64,000 bases of DNA from Tetraselmis striata. Lineage: Eukaryota > Chlorophyta > Chlorodendrophyceae > Chlorodendrales > Chlorodendraceae. Below the pieces are notes generated by a model that made no database searches, was not told where the DNA came from, and worked only from the letters and a program-made list of their open reading frames with translations. Every line of letters starts with the position of its first letter. Positions within the stretch are counted from its first letter, which is position 1. The translations under genes were made by a program, and so were the position numbers. The stretch lies in assembly GCA_006384855.1 (NCBI GenBank), contig VCJN01002086.1, forward strand, positions 54,742 through 118,741, read 5' to 3'. Below are positions 34,566 to 46,335 of this stretch, in pieces.

Positions 34566-36847
34566 GTCTGGTTTTGCCAGTTTACACGCGGTTTGTTTAC
34601 GCCTGCGAGCGTGAGCATCCCCGTTTCCAAGCCGATTAATAAAACGGGCAGGATGGGACCATGATCAGCCACCACTCGTAGATGCGCGGACAACTATGCG
34701 CCACCCCCCATCGCATCACACCAATAACGTGACATACATACACATATTATAGCAGTCGGCAGGCGTGCCGACCAAACGAACGCCTCTCCGCAGCAGGCAA
34801 TCACGATTACTACCAGCAACCGCCACGTGCGCAGAGGCAGCAAGCCCCGCCGGCGGCAAAACGCCAACCCAACGACCATAATGCATGGAATGGGTACTCA
34901 AGCGTCCAGCATGCCAGCGGCTACAATCAGCAACATCGATCCACCACAGAAACTGGAGCACCCCTGGCGGGAAGACTAGGCGGCCAACCGGCATTCGCAA
35001 AATCAGCAACCAGGCGACCAGTATTGGCAGCCGCAGTCTGCGGCTGGTCATAGCCTTGAAGATGTCTTTAGTTGTAGAAGGGGTCTCGCGCCGAGAGGTT
35101 AAGAACCTCGATCGAGGCGCATGCGCATACCAGACGCGGACGGGATGTGTCGACGGCGCGGCACATGCCGGACGTGTCGCGGAATTAAGGCGCCGTCTCC
35201 CGACGGCGCCCTACAACATTTTGCCGCGCGCGGTGGTGGAGCGGCCAAGTTGGCGACAAGTGCCCAGTAGAGCAACGGCGCAGACACCATTAGGACGAGT
35301 ACCGCTGCGCGCACGGGCACGCGAGTGCGCCGCGTACAGCCATGTGAAGTACCGGTACGCTGTTTGCGACGCGACGCGGTAACTTTGCACCTGTACTGGC
35401 GATGCACACCACGAGGGTTGGACACGTAACCCTGCGCAATGACAATAATGATGTAAGGCCGCTGCCATCACCAACGGCGGTCGTCTCGCCGCCTTGCGTG
35501 AAGGGCAGCGCGTGAAACGCACAACGCTTTGGGGCGTGGGCATGTGGCCCGCAGTGTGGTCGTGCCGTGCCGGCTCTTAGGTGTGTCGGGGTCGATTGTC
35601 AGCGGCTTCGCAGAAGACCGGCCGACTCGGTAAGCTGTCACCGCGGGTTTGGCTTCGCGGACTCCGGTGAGGCGGCCGCCGCTGCTGCACCAACGACAAT
35701 TGCCGACCACCTTACAAGTCGCACACGTATGTTGTCGCCACGAAATGCACAAGTCGCGTTGGGTGGCGGAGCTGTCACCCGGCGCGCGGCCAGCTCGTGT
35801 TGTCGCAGATGAGATGTTGCGACGTCGGGAGCGGGTTGGGCAGCGTAAAGGCCCTTGTGGCCTCCGCCAGCCCTTAACGATGCCAATGATGTCGGGGCAA
35901 GGGTGACGACGAGGCGGTCGCCGATGCTGCACCAGCAACGGTCACCGAGGTTCCAAACCCGGAGTCGGACAGGGGTAGTTACGGCCACCACGAGACGTCA
36001 AACATGCCAGGTGACAGAGCTGCCCCCTTGCGGGCACCTGCAGATTGTCGTGGTCCTTGCGACGACGACGTTGCAGTAGGAGGCGTCGGAGACGAGCTAG
36101 GATGAGCCGTGCAAACGCCGCCCACTGCGGCCACAACAGACGTTGTTGCATCACGATTAGGGCGAGGGCAACGAGCCCTCTCAAAACATCGGCGCATGAG
36201 CGGCGCAACCCCCGTAACGGACCAAGTACGCGAGTAGTTCCGGAAAACCACAGCGTGTAACGACTGTTCATGCCACGACGCCTTGCTGCGAGGACGCGCG
36301 GACCGGGTTGAATTGTCTTGCGAGACAGCAAGTAGTAGCCGCCCCCGACGACACGGACGTCCTCCTCCGTAGCGATAGTCCGCGCCGATTTGTTGCGGCG
36401 GGCGTAGTTTTTGTCGTTGACAATAACCGTGACGAGCAGCGGCCATGTTGCCGACCGCGTCCACCTAACCCAACCTCAAGAAGTTGACTACTGCGAGAGC
36501 GTGCTCCACTACTGCGGGAGTCCCGAAGGCCTGTACTTCGACTCGACTTCGGGTGTTGAGGTTCAAACCCCCCAACGGGCGGGGACCCCCCAGCTCCAAT
36601 TCCTTGCCGTTCGCAGCGCTGCCCGAAAACGGCCCAGCCGCAAAGCGAAGGCAGAAACGGAAATTAAACGACCTCGGGCGCACGAGTAGGGAAAACCACA
36701 TTACCGAGTGGTTTTATGTCGCTGCCTGATGTTGAAACGCATGTGCACGGCACGACGACTCACCACCGGGTGGATTAACCTCGGTGCGGACTTGTTCAAC
36801 TTTATTTGTGACCCTCGCGAGTACAATAAGTACGCGAAGCCGCCGCC
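34566..36847. other. Interior between the direct repeats, no confident gene
   Basis: A Gln/Asn/Tyr-rich stretch can be read on the plus strand near 34780-35050 and a frame at 36411-36689 (YCGSPEGLYFDSTSGVEV), but neither is intact or recognisable. If the flanking repeats are terminal repeats, this would be a degenerate internal region. Confidence 0.35.
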
Positions 36848-37080
36848 GAGGGCAACGAGATAGAAGATGGCAGACGAACTGTTGGTGGCTGCACTAAGTA
36901 GCTCCCCGGCTAGGAGCGCAGGGCTCCTGCGCGATGGGGCAGCCCGTACTGAAACCCGATGGTACCGGTTACCTAACCGGTTAAGACCACAGCAAACAGA
37001 CCGCGTACGCACTAGGACAGTTGTATTCGTTGGGAAACCCTATAGTCGCTAAATTAACACTTTTAGATCATATCCGCGCG
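36848..37080 (+). repeat. Direct repeat, right copy
   Basis: This is the counterpart of 34335-34565, with the same order of shared blocks and several small indels. Confidence 0.65.
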
Positions 37081-37430
37081 CCGCATCAGCGCAGCAGCAC
37101 CGCGCCTTCATTATTACTTGACGATGCTGGCTGCTGGCTGCTGCGACTGCAAAATGCGCCACGGACCGCGATCTATTATTTACACGTCGCACGGCGGACG
37201 CTGTGGCACGAGCAGGTACCGCAGGCACGAGCGAGTTTTGGCGCAACCCTAAAACCCGCTACCGCGTGTAACGACTATGCTTTGCGTATGACGATTCTTT
37301 ATTTTTGCGACCGTCCAATTAAAAACATATGATCGCGATTACCTGTATTCGCAGTAAGGATCAGGCGCTTCGTAAATAATTCTTGCGCTATTTTTATTGC
37401 TGCAAAAAACCCTGCTGCAGCAAATAAGTT

Positions 37431-37847
37431 TTAAGACTTATTTTTAGTTTTAAACAGCAGGTAGAAGCCCGGAAATTTATGACGACGATTCGATGTAGCA
37501 CATCGATCGTCCTCGTCCTGCGGCTCCAGGTCCCACTCGTCCTCATCCTCGTCGTCCTCCCACTCAAACTCCTCCAACAACACGTCAAACTCCTCCTGCA
37601 GCTTGGCCACCTCCTTGTGCTCCTCCATCCGCCCCTCGATCCCGTCCTCAAACTCCTTGACCTCCTCGTCCGTCATGGTGAGCCGCTTCTTGCGGTCCAG
37701 CACAAGGCCCAGCTCGATGGAGCGCGCCACGTGTGCCTCCATCCGCGCCACTCGGTCGCGCGCCTTGCCGTAGTAATACTTCTCCAGCGCCGCCCACGAC
37801 TCCCCAGTGTCGCCATACACGTGGCCCATCTTGTCGCCCTCGCACAT
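37431..37847 (-). CDS. Hypothetical acidic coiled-coil protein
   Basis: A single open frame of 138 residues starts MCEGDKMGHVYGDTGES. The middle is helical and charged (TMTDEEVKEFEDGIEGRMEE, then EVAKLQEEFDVLLEEFEW), followed by an Asp/Glu run (EDDEDEDEWDLEPQDEDD) and a basic, aromatic end. Codon use is GC-rich like that of the recognised genes, unlike the AT-rich flanks, which argues for a real or recently real coding exon. An upstream exon cannot be excluded. I do not recognise the family. Confidence 0.45.
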   Translation of the reverse strand: MCEGDKMGHVYGDTGESWAALEKYYYGKARDRVARMEAHVARSIELGLVLDRKKRLTMTDEEVKEFEDGIEGRMEEHKEVAKLQEEFDVLLEEFEWEDDEDEDEWDLEPQDEDDRCATSNRRHKFPGFYLLFKTKNKS

Positions 37848-38269
37848 GACGCTGCTGCGTGCTGGGGCATTTTAATATTTAGCGAGAAGTTGTTAAATTT
37901 GCGATGATATAATTATTACTACTTCGACTACGGCGGGTCGCACACGAGTGCTACAATCATGCTACAGGTACCATGTAGGTAGAATGCCGTAGACCCCCTC
38001 CCCCCTCCCCAATCCCCACACTTTCAAGGAAGAGCGAGGTGGCTCCGCCACCTCGTGCTTCCACCATCAAGGTGGGGGCATGTAGTCGCTACATTTCATG
38101 CACATAGGCAGACGCCAGCCTCGCTTGTCAATGAACGTCGAGGGTTGAATTATAGAGTGGCCCATGATGCGGTCACAACCACCACATCCGTGAAAATTAT
38201 ACCTAGGAGTAATTGTACGATATACTGCGGGTTAGTACCAATAACCAATACGATGTGTACCAGTGCTAT
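37848..38269. other. Intergenic
   Basis: No feature is supported apart from a short palindromic patch at about 38034-38066 (GAGGTGGCTCCGCCACCTC). Confidence 0.4.
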
Positions 38270-39134
38270 TACGATGTGTACTTGTGACTCCGCGATGGGA
38301 AACGGCAGGGGGAAAACGGACCGGCGCATGGGCGGGTGTAGCTCCGTGGCGGATCGGCACCATGCACAGTAGCATGATTGTCCTTCCCGGTGGTGGCGTG
38401 GGCGAGCTCGATATCGATAGCCTTCATGTGGCGGCATATGGTAGCGTGTAAGTCGATAGGGTCGCTGCTTGGCACGGCGTCTTGTAGCTTCGGGGGCTGC
38501 TTGGGTCGAATTGGGCGGGCATGCATGAATAACGCCAACATCGGTATACTCTTTGTAGCGAAGGAGCACCCGCTGCCGACCGAACGTGCGCCGCAGGTGA
38601 TGAGCAAGCTTGATCGCGTGGCCTGCCATGTGAGGATGTTGGGTGTGATACGCTTGATGAAACTGTGCATGGTGAAGTTGGATCTTGGTCTTAAAGTGGT
38701 CGATCTTGGCAAAGGCAATGGCGACGTAGACGCAACGTGCGACGTCGCAAGGCATCGGGGGGTTGTAAGGTAGTAGGCCGCGGTAGGCCATGCCAACGTC
38801 TGAGTCGAGGAGAATAGGGCGGGGGGGGGGGGGGGGGGCAGTTGACGGAGGATCCATGCCTACAAGGCAGTGCGGGTTAAGTAGATGCATGAGATCGGAT
38901 AGCTCCTTGATTCCTTTTGAAAAGGCGATGAGCTGACGAACGTCACGACTCACGGTCCCCAAGGATGCAGGAGGCGTTGATGATGTCCGTGGTCGCGACG
39001 CGAATCTTGTTCGCGGCAAGCTGGATGCGGATGACATGGACAACGTGCTGCAATTCGGCGTCGAACTCTATGTCGTCGCCTTTGCCAATTGCCATATTAG
39101 CATCGGCGGCGATGGAGCGGCGGATGGCAAACAT
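38270..39134 (-). pseudogene. Degenerate coding region of unknown element
   Basis: Minus-strand coding pieces in different frames read on from each other: IEFDAELQHVVHVIRIQLA and ATTDIINASCILGD (39134-38943), then LIAFSKGIKELSDLMHLLNP, RCVYVAIAFAKIDHFKTKIQ and HHAQFHQAYHTQHPHMAGHA (to about 38600), and DLHATICRHMKAIDIELAHA near 38420. The consistent protein-like composition across frame changes suggests a decayed gene, perhaps a retroelement structural protein. A 20-nt G tract interrupts it near 38820. No known domain is recognised. Confidence 0.4.
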
Positions 39135-41190
39135 TCACGGTGGAAAAGCGGCGGGCATCTTCACCGCGCTCTCCGCTAATTACCGTTTCGCAACGTCCAA
39201 CCATATAATCTGAATATAACCCGAGCTTGAAGGACAAATCCCCGCACTACCCGCCATAGCAAGCCAGGGGTCGCCTCGAGTAGCCTCGCGAGGTGGGGCC
39301 ATGGCAGCCCATAATCCCGACACCCGAGTGAAGTGTCCCCGAGCAGCCCGTGACGTAAGCCTGGGCTAGGGCATGTTGGTGGGTCGGATGCGTTTGCATC
39401 CAACCCAACCGAGGCGGCCAAACCCGAATGTCCGAAATCGGGTAATTACCAAGTATGTCGGGACGACCTACTGCCACCCACAACTGCGTCACCTATTTAG
39501 CTCTTATGGTATTAAGCCCTTGCATACCTTGCATATAGTAGCTTGGTACCGTACTAATGGGCCTACCAAATCTTGCTGGCTGAATCGAGCTATGCCGGGG
39601 GGGTGCATCCATGCGGGACGAGATTCGGTTTGGACGGGTAGCTCCCGGGTTCACTCTCAAGTGCGCCGCCCCATGAGGCATCACTCACACCGAATATAGC
39701 CCGGCGTTGAAGGCCTCTAGGGATAGCCTACCTATAGGCCATCTTATCGGAACATGGCGGAACTCGGGTCGTGGAGTTGGTGAGGTACGCGGCCGGGGGG
39801 GGGGGGGGGGGGGGGGGATACACTTGAATTGAGGGCAATACTTGAATCGAGGGCAGTACCAGGCAAGATACGCCACCGCATCTACGGATGGCGGTCAAAC
39901 AACACCTACGAGGGCTCCTCTAGCACCTATGACCGTTGACTTGCATTGGATATGGTTGGCGGGACTGACTCCAACTCTCGACTGAGGGAGGTTTGAACGG
40001 GTCGCTTTCTGTGTGCTACGGGAAAGTGTCGGGTGCGTAACAGTCGGGGTATCCCATGGGGCACGATACTCATCACATCCGAGCGTGATCTCTGATATAA
40101 GTTTGTGTGGCAACTCTTAAGCTAGAGCTAGCCCATCTTACCGATACTTCTACGATTGGTGTTGTCTCGGATCAGCTAGCCGACGTGGGCATGCATCCCC
40201 CCTCCCTTCTCCATTAGCGCTCGCGGCGGGTGGAGCAGTTGTAGAGCATCCAGGCTTGCAACTATTTCCGGCGCCCGGTCAAACGACACCCCCTCGCGCG
40301 TGACGCATTGTAATACAGTTTTGAACTGACGATTATAACCAGCACAACGAGTGCCGTAATCCCACACACAGCCTTACACATAATGAAAGGGTGTACCCGA
40401 TCTCGAGTAAATCCGCCATGTGACCAAAACGCGTACAATCACAAATGCGCGCCGTATGTAACCCGAGTTGATCCGACACCAATGTACGCTTAGGCAAATG
40501 GGGCTTCATAGCTCAGACAAGGAAAAGGCTTCGGCAAGGACGAAGATTGTTACATTGTACCGGGGCGTACACAGTTAGTGGCTTGGCACGCAATCGGTTG
40601 CGCGTATATGCACTAAGCTTGCAACTGCAATTAGACACAATGCGAGTCCCGTTGTTCCTAAGGAGTGTGTGACTTTATTACAAGGCACCCGTCACACCTA
40701 ACGAGTAGGGCGGGATGAGGTGGATGCGAGTAGCGCTACATCAAAAGAGATAAGCGCAGTGGACCCTCCAGCAGCACCACCCAAGTAGTGTTGGACTGTT
40801 CTAGACAGCGAGGTCGGGAGCTGTCGACAGTAAGTTGGCGACAACCGCCAGCCGTCGCCACTCTAATAACCTCGGGAAGCCCTAAAAAGTACCGGCGCGT
40901 CGTGCATGTTAGCAGCGACAACCGGTAGTAGGCGTGTTCACAAGTACGAGTACCACTACAAGTGGCGGTGCGAACTGACTGCCCGCGCGGCACTCGGTTT
41001 GTCTGCCTAACCTCAGTTGAGCATTGAAAACAATGATCTAATCTTGGTGAAATCTAACCGGGTTTACGGGCGGTATGCGCAGACATTACGTGCACTATAC
41101 ATGGTATTGGAGTGGGTATGCGGATAGGGCTATTGTGATAACCTAACCGACAATACAGGTCACACCCATGTCACACATGTCGGAAATAAT
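39135..41190. other. Region without recognisable genes
   Basis: It contains a G tract at about 39797-39816 and scattered short frames only. GAATATA(A/G)CCCG motifs near 39213 and 39696 are followed by similar short sequences, hinting at a diverged duplication. Confidence 0.35.
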
Positions 41191-41465
41191 GTTTAGGGCT
41201 GTGTTCTTGGGGTTTCCTTTTTCCCTCCCTGCCCCTAGGGTATATATATGCGGGTTTCGACACCAACTGCCTGCGATCTCCGTGCCACGCCAGTGATCGA
41301 CCACGGGCGGTCCCGGTGCTTCAGCACTTAGAAGTCAATGTGCGGCACTTTGCGTGCGAAACACATCGGCAACCCCCGTACTACTCATTAGATATCATAA
41401 AACCGTCTTCGTCCGTTAGATTGGACCACTCTCCTACTTTCGTGTTGGCCGCCTGCCCGCACAAC
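41191..41465 (+). repeat. Left direct terminal repeat of the YR element
   Basis: It runs from TTAGGGCTGTGTTCTTGGGG to GCCTGCCCGCACAAC. Blocks shared with the right copy include CACGCCAGTGATCGACCACG, GGCACTTTGCGTGCGAAA and a CGTCCGTTAGA(T/C)TGGACCAC block. An inverted partial copy is at 50900-51400. Confidence 0.85.
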
Positions 41466-41599
41466 ATTATTAACTCGCGGTTTCGGACCGTGCAGAGTGC
41501 TCATGCCCTCGGAAACGGTATTCAAACCTTCCACCCTCCGCTCTCGCTACCGTCACATAACCAACTCGAGCCGAGGCTCTTCTCTTCTCTCTTCCCCGC

Positions 41600-42606
41600 G
41601 CGGCTCACTGCCCGACGACCCCTTTGATGGTCGTCGCCGGCAAGACGGCGGCTGTCGGAGGCGTCGTGACGGCGGCAAAATCGCAAGACTGCATCGAGAC
41701 GGCACGTCATGAGGAGGAAGACCCAAGAATGAAATAACTCATCCAGGAGCAGCTCTCAAGGTTCTTCACCACTCAAAAGAATCCTACTTTGCCGCCGGCT
41801 GCTGCCGGTGAAGAGCACACCATTCCGGGCGGGAACGAGTCCCGCGCCGGTGGTCAGGACCAAAACGTCCATGCGCCCTTCGCCTCTTCGAGCGAACCAC
41901 ATTACCTTAATTGGAAAACCACCATCGCTACGGCTCTGCCCGGTTTCGATAACGGGATGCCTCCCGACAGTCTGCGACGCCCGGGGCTCTTCCCCACCGC
42001 CCTCGACCGTGTGCTCAAGTACCTGCTTGGTAACCCTCGTCCTCAGCCGGCAGCGGACGAGTACTATCACGCCGCGTGCTACGGGGCTTTCATTGTCGAG
42101 CCGCGAAAGCTAATGGCGGCGGCATGTGTCACCGACGGGATCACGCCGGCCTTCGGGCAGCGGCTTGAGGCCATCGTCCAGAGCATGGAGGCCATCGACG
42201 ACGGCCATCGGTTCCGCCTCGCCTACCTCCGCAAGTACTGGGATACGCGGATGCATCGTGGCGACACCTTCGCTCTCGACGTCGTGCGGGGGCGCTACCT
42301 CCGCCCCGGTACTGAGAACCTAGGGTCGCCCGAGTTTACGAGCTACTAGAGCTCTACAAGGACCGCGTCTACGACGCCAACATCGCGAGCGCCGCGAAAA
42401 CCACCGCCCGTCAGCGCTTCGGCGGCGCGCTCCGGCGCAATGACCGCAACCAAAACGGCGGCGGCGGCAGCCGCGAAAAAATCAAAACTACGCGTCCGGG
42501 GCGCGAGGCGGTGGCGCCACGAGCCACCTTCGCAAAGGACGTCACCAAGGGCTTTGGTAAGGGCAAAGCGAAAGCTGAGGCCCCTACGGTCGACATGGCC
42601 GAATGA
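41600..42606 (+). pseudogene. Gag-like reading frame of the YR element
   Basis: The longest uninterrupted frame (41743-42349) includes SRFFTTQKNPTLPPAAAGEE, YLNWKTTIATALPGFDNGMP, LLGNPRPQPAADEYYHAACY and RLAYLRKYWDTRMHRGDTFA. A frameshift near 42325 leads into VYELLELYKDRVYDANIASA and ends with KGKAKAEAPTVDMAE and TGA at 42604. An in-frame TAA near 41735 precedes it. It is a plausible structural protein by position and composition; no zinc knuckle is seen. Confidence 0.5.
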
Positions 42607-43219
42607 TGGGGTGCTCCGCCGTGCCGACCCCATGCATCTGCGTTTCGAGGGGCGGCACGCCTCCGGGCGCGCCTTCCAAGCAACGCTGCAATGGAGCCGC
42701 CTGCATGAGCGGGACTCATCCCTCACCACCGACTCTCCTGCGCGCGTGCCGTCACCCTCCCCGTACCCTCGCCGGAGTCAACCCCTCCGGCTCATCTACT
42801 TTGCTCTTCCACATCGCGAGTCCACATAGACTCCCTCTTTATGGCGCCCCTCCCCCCCCCCCTCTCGACCTGCCGCGCTAGCCCTCTTTGCCCTCTTTGC
42901 CCTCTTTGCTCTTTGCGCAGCGGCCTCTCGCGAACAACCAAACGTTCCCGGTACGTACGGACGCTCGCTACGAGGTCATCGGCTACAGTAGCCTGCCCTC
43001 ATGGCATCAGCTTGGTGCTACACATGGCGATGTTGTCACTGCCCGACGAGCACCACCCTCAAACCCGGCAGCGGCGTATGGAGCGTTCCATCGTGTCCGC
43101 CCCTCTACGAAGACAACTACCTACTTCATCACCGACGACGAAGCGACGGCCCCCTAGAGCGAGCTCACGCGAGGCAGCATCGAGGCCCTCTGCGGCAAGG
43201 ACGACTAGGGCGCCAAGGT

Positions 43220-44280
43220 GCTCGACCTGCTGACTACCTCGCTCACGACCAGCACCTACTCCAACTACGACGCAAGATTCGTTTCTTCGCCGAGTTTTGC
43301 AACGACGAAGAAGACATCTCTCCCCTGGATTGCACCGAGTCGTGTACATGCGTCCGCTACCTCGCCTGGATTGCGAAGCGCAGCACCATCGGCGCCGGCT
43401 CTCTGCAACCCTAACTCTCGGCCATTAACTTTTTCTTGCTTCACACCGGTCGGGACGACGCCCTGGCCACCGGCCAGGCGATCGGCGACATGAAGCGCGC
43501 GCTTCAAATCCGCCAGCTCAAGACTAGCGAGGAGCTGCGGCGCGCCCCCCTTCCATGCCACGTCATCACCGACATCCTCAACGACCTGGCTACCCATCCC
43601 ATGACCACTACCCCCGGCTATGGCAACATTCGCCGTGGTTTTTTCGACATTTATGTTTTAATCCCGTGTTGAGTCCTGCGTCTCGTGCCGGCTCTGCGAC
43701 ATGGCCGTGGACACCCACAACATCGCCCTCTTTGTCAACCGCGAGAAGTAAGGGGGGACCTCGCAAGCTTCGAATCGGTTTTAGGCCCCACCTCCAAATC
43801 CCTGTCACCGCCGTGCCCGCGTGGACAGCCCTCCTCCGCCGATTCATCGCCTACCGCGACGCGGCGTTCCGGGCGCCCCCCGCCGCCAAGCCACCTGACC
43901 GATTATGGGCGCTTCCGGCCACAGGGCTACCCCACCCCTTACGTGGAAGGCCTCCACCCTCAGCGACTGGCTCACGCGTGCCGTCGGCCGCATATATGGA
44001 GCGCCCCCGAAGGGTTCGTGTGGACATCGCACTACTCCCTACGACGTAAGGGCGCGGCATCTGACACAAACGCAGCAGGCGTGCCCCTCGACAAAATCCC
44101 GCCACTAGGGCGATTGGGCCCGCAATTCTGCGGTAATGAACGACTACATCGACCCAACCACGCTTCCTTTCCGCACCGCCGCGCTTCTGTTCGGCTGGAT
44201 CTCCCCCTTGTGGTCCTTCGCAGCCCTCTCGACAGCGGCCCCGCTCCGTCATCGGACGCCGCCCCGCCCCCTCCACAGTC
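43220..44280 (+). pseudogene. Tyrosine recombinase, broken
   Basis: The core-binding part reads FFAEFCNDEEDISPLD and RYLAWIAKRSTIGAGSLQP, is interrupted by TAA at 43412, then continues in the same frame as LSAINFFLLHTGRDDALATG and DMKRALQIRQLKTSEELRR. The catalytic part follows after frame changes: KGGPRKLRIGFRPHLQIPVT, then FVWTSHYSLRRKGAASDTNA (the H-x-x-R box, with apparent small insertions), and finally NDYIDPTTLPFRTAALLFGW, which holds the candidate tyrosine nucleophile. The order and motifs are those of tyrosine recombinases of DIRS-like elements and Cryptons. The copy cannot be functional as read. Confidence 0.7.
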
Positions 44281-44327
44281 TTGAAGACCGAGGTAGCTAA
44301 TCCTCGCTGCCGACCTCCCTTTCAAAT

Positions 44328-44619
44328 ATTTAGAGCTTTGGTCTTGGGGTTTTCTTTTCCCTCTCTGCACCTAATAGGGTATGCGGGTGTCGAAACCAAC
44401 TGCCCGCGATCTCTGTGCCACGCCAGTGATCGACCACGGGCAGTCCTCACTACTGGCTGGTGCTTCGGCACTGAGAATAAGCCGAAGTTCGGCACAGTCG
44501 GCACTTTGCGTGCGAAAAACAGCGATCACCCCCCGTGCCCATCAAATCTTATAAGACCATTATCGTCCGTTAGACTGGACCACTCTCTTAGTTTTGTGCT
44601 GGCCGCCTGCCCGCACAAC
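44328..44619 (+). repeat. Right direct terminal repeat of the YR element
   Basis: It matches 41191-41465 with small indels, including an extra segment around 44450-44490 (CTGGCTGGTGCTTCGGCACT). The divergence between the two repeats indicates an old insertion. Confidence 0.85.
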
Positions 44620-45179
44620 CCGCCCTTCCTCCCTCTTGTGTGTCTCTTTGCCGATAGTACCCCGCCCTTTCGGTGTAATTAAGCCTGCGCCCTTTTCGGG
44701 TTACCCTCCCTTCCTGCCTCTCTGAAACCAGGCCCTGCTGAAACTACTCATCAGGATGTTTACATCAGTAGGGCTTTCACAAATGCGCACTATCAGGATG
44801 AATCTGCTCATCTGGAGGCTGGAGCATACCCCGGACGTAGCGCTACCGGCACCAGAGAATCCTCACAGCAGTGATCAATACACCATGCCCCTGTCCGCCA
44901 GTGCGGGTAGTCCCAAGAATCCAAGATCCCAGCTGGAAGTGCCGGTATTTTACACTTTATTTTACACTTTCCACTTCAGAAGGAAGCTGGATTTGAGACT
45001 CCAGGACCTTCATCGACGAATTATTACAGCATGTCTCCCTGATGTCTCTTGATCTACAGGTACATATTTACATGGTGGTGAGCTATACCTGCAAAAGGCG
45101 ATCAGGAAACCACCCGAAAAGGTAATAGAAAACGTCCACTACAGCAATTGCGCGGTGGAAGAGTATACATACCCTGTCC
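44620..45179. other. Spacer between the YR element and the dispersed repeat
   Basis: No gene or diagnostic repeat was recognised. Confidence 0.4.
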
Positions 45180-46335
45180 TGGTGTGAATTACAAAAAGGA
45201 CAGTGACAAATCGACATACTGCTAAAAGTAGTACCAAAAAATCAACACATACCCTGTACTGGTACGAACTGGTACATACCAGTATGCCACCCACCCACCC
45301 ACGGCCTGGGCGGCCCCGACGACCGTCCTCGGCCCTCGGAATCGCGGGCCCTTCCTCCGTCTCCACCCCCGGCTGGGGATGGGGGCGAGGATCGTGCACG
45401 GGTGGCACCTTGGTAGTCTTGGCCCCGCCCGTGCTTCCACCGCCGCGGAGGAGCAGTGTGAGATGAACACCGGCGTCTTACGTCGTTGCTGGTCCAGTCA
45501 AGTCCCCGTTCGCTGTTCTTTGAGCACGCTCTCCCTTCCTGTCCTGTCGGCGCCTCCACATCACATTCGGCCTAGTGCCGCTATTGGAGTGGCCCGGGAT
45601 GCTGTGCTGGGAAGGGAGTTCTACGTTCAATCGGCGGAAGGGACGGCGGGACGCGACCGAGCCGGCGGCGGATTTGGCGCGAGGCGGAACAACGCGCGCT
45701 GGACACCGGCGTCTTACGTCGTTGCTGGTCCGGTCGGCTCTCCATTTCCTACTCGTTGAGCACTCTCTCCCTTCCTGTCTTGTTGGCGCCTCCACATCAC
45801 ATTCGGCTCAGCGCCGCAAGGCTATTGGAGTGGCCCGGGATGTTTTGCTGTGGAAGGCGTTCTACGTTTGGCGGAAGGAGACGCGAACGAGCTGGCGGCG
45901 GATTTGGCGCTGAGTGGCATGCGTCTATTGCACGCCCGTGGCGCCCCGTTCCGGGTTTGATCCCCCCCCCCCCCCCCCCCCCACTTCCGCTCCTTGCTGC
46001 GAGACCTCTACTTCGAAGCCCCTTTCCTGTCGGCGCCTTCACATCACATTCGGCCTGGTGCCGCTATTGGAGTGGCTCGGGATTGTGTGCTGGGGAGAGC
46101 GTCCCTACTGCGTGGAGCGGCGGTTGGCTGGTGGTGATGCCTGGTCGGTGGCTGTCATGGCGGTTCCCGCCTTTTGTGGCCTGTAGCTGGATTTTCTTTT
46201 GGATTTCTGTATGGATTTCTTGAATTTTGCAGCTAGAATTTGTATTAATCTAATATACCAGTATGCCGAGGAGCTGGATTTCCTTCTGGATTTCTGTGTG
46301 GATTTCTTGAATGTTGCGTCTAGCTCATGCCCATG
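45180..46335 (+). repeat. Dispersed repeat, copy 2, with internal tandem structure
   Basis: This is the counterpart of 60-940. The block containing GCGCCTCCACATCACATTCG and TATTGGAGTGGC occurs three times, near 45548, 45784 and 46030, with a spacing of about 240 bp. At the right end a GCTGGATTT...TTCTTGAAT unit of about 87 bp occurs twice (46185, 46272). A C tract lies at 45961-45982. Nothing is convincingly encoded. Confidence 0.75.

Larger units (their letters stand above)
41191..44619 (+). mobile_element. Tyrosine-recombinase retroelement-like unit (DIRS/Ngaro-like), no RT visible
   Basis: Direct repeats 41191-41465 and 44328-44619 flank a Gag-like region (41600-42606) and a tyrosine recombinase (43220-44280). 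The recombinase places the unit nearer to DIRS/Ngaro-type retroelements, or to Cryptons, than to LTR elements with DDE integrases. The roughly 0.6 kb between Gag and recombinase has no recognisable RT or RNase H, so the copy is a deletion derivative or a non-autonomous form. Several frameshifts and a premature stop show it is inactive. Confidence 0.65.

Noticed and set aside
36560..36580. GGTTCAAA-type boxes as tRNA T-arms (also near 46612 and 51294)
   Set aside because: No cloverleaf with acceptor, D and anticodon arms could be drawn around any of them.
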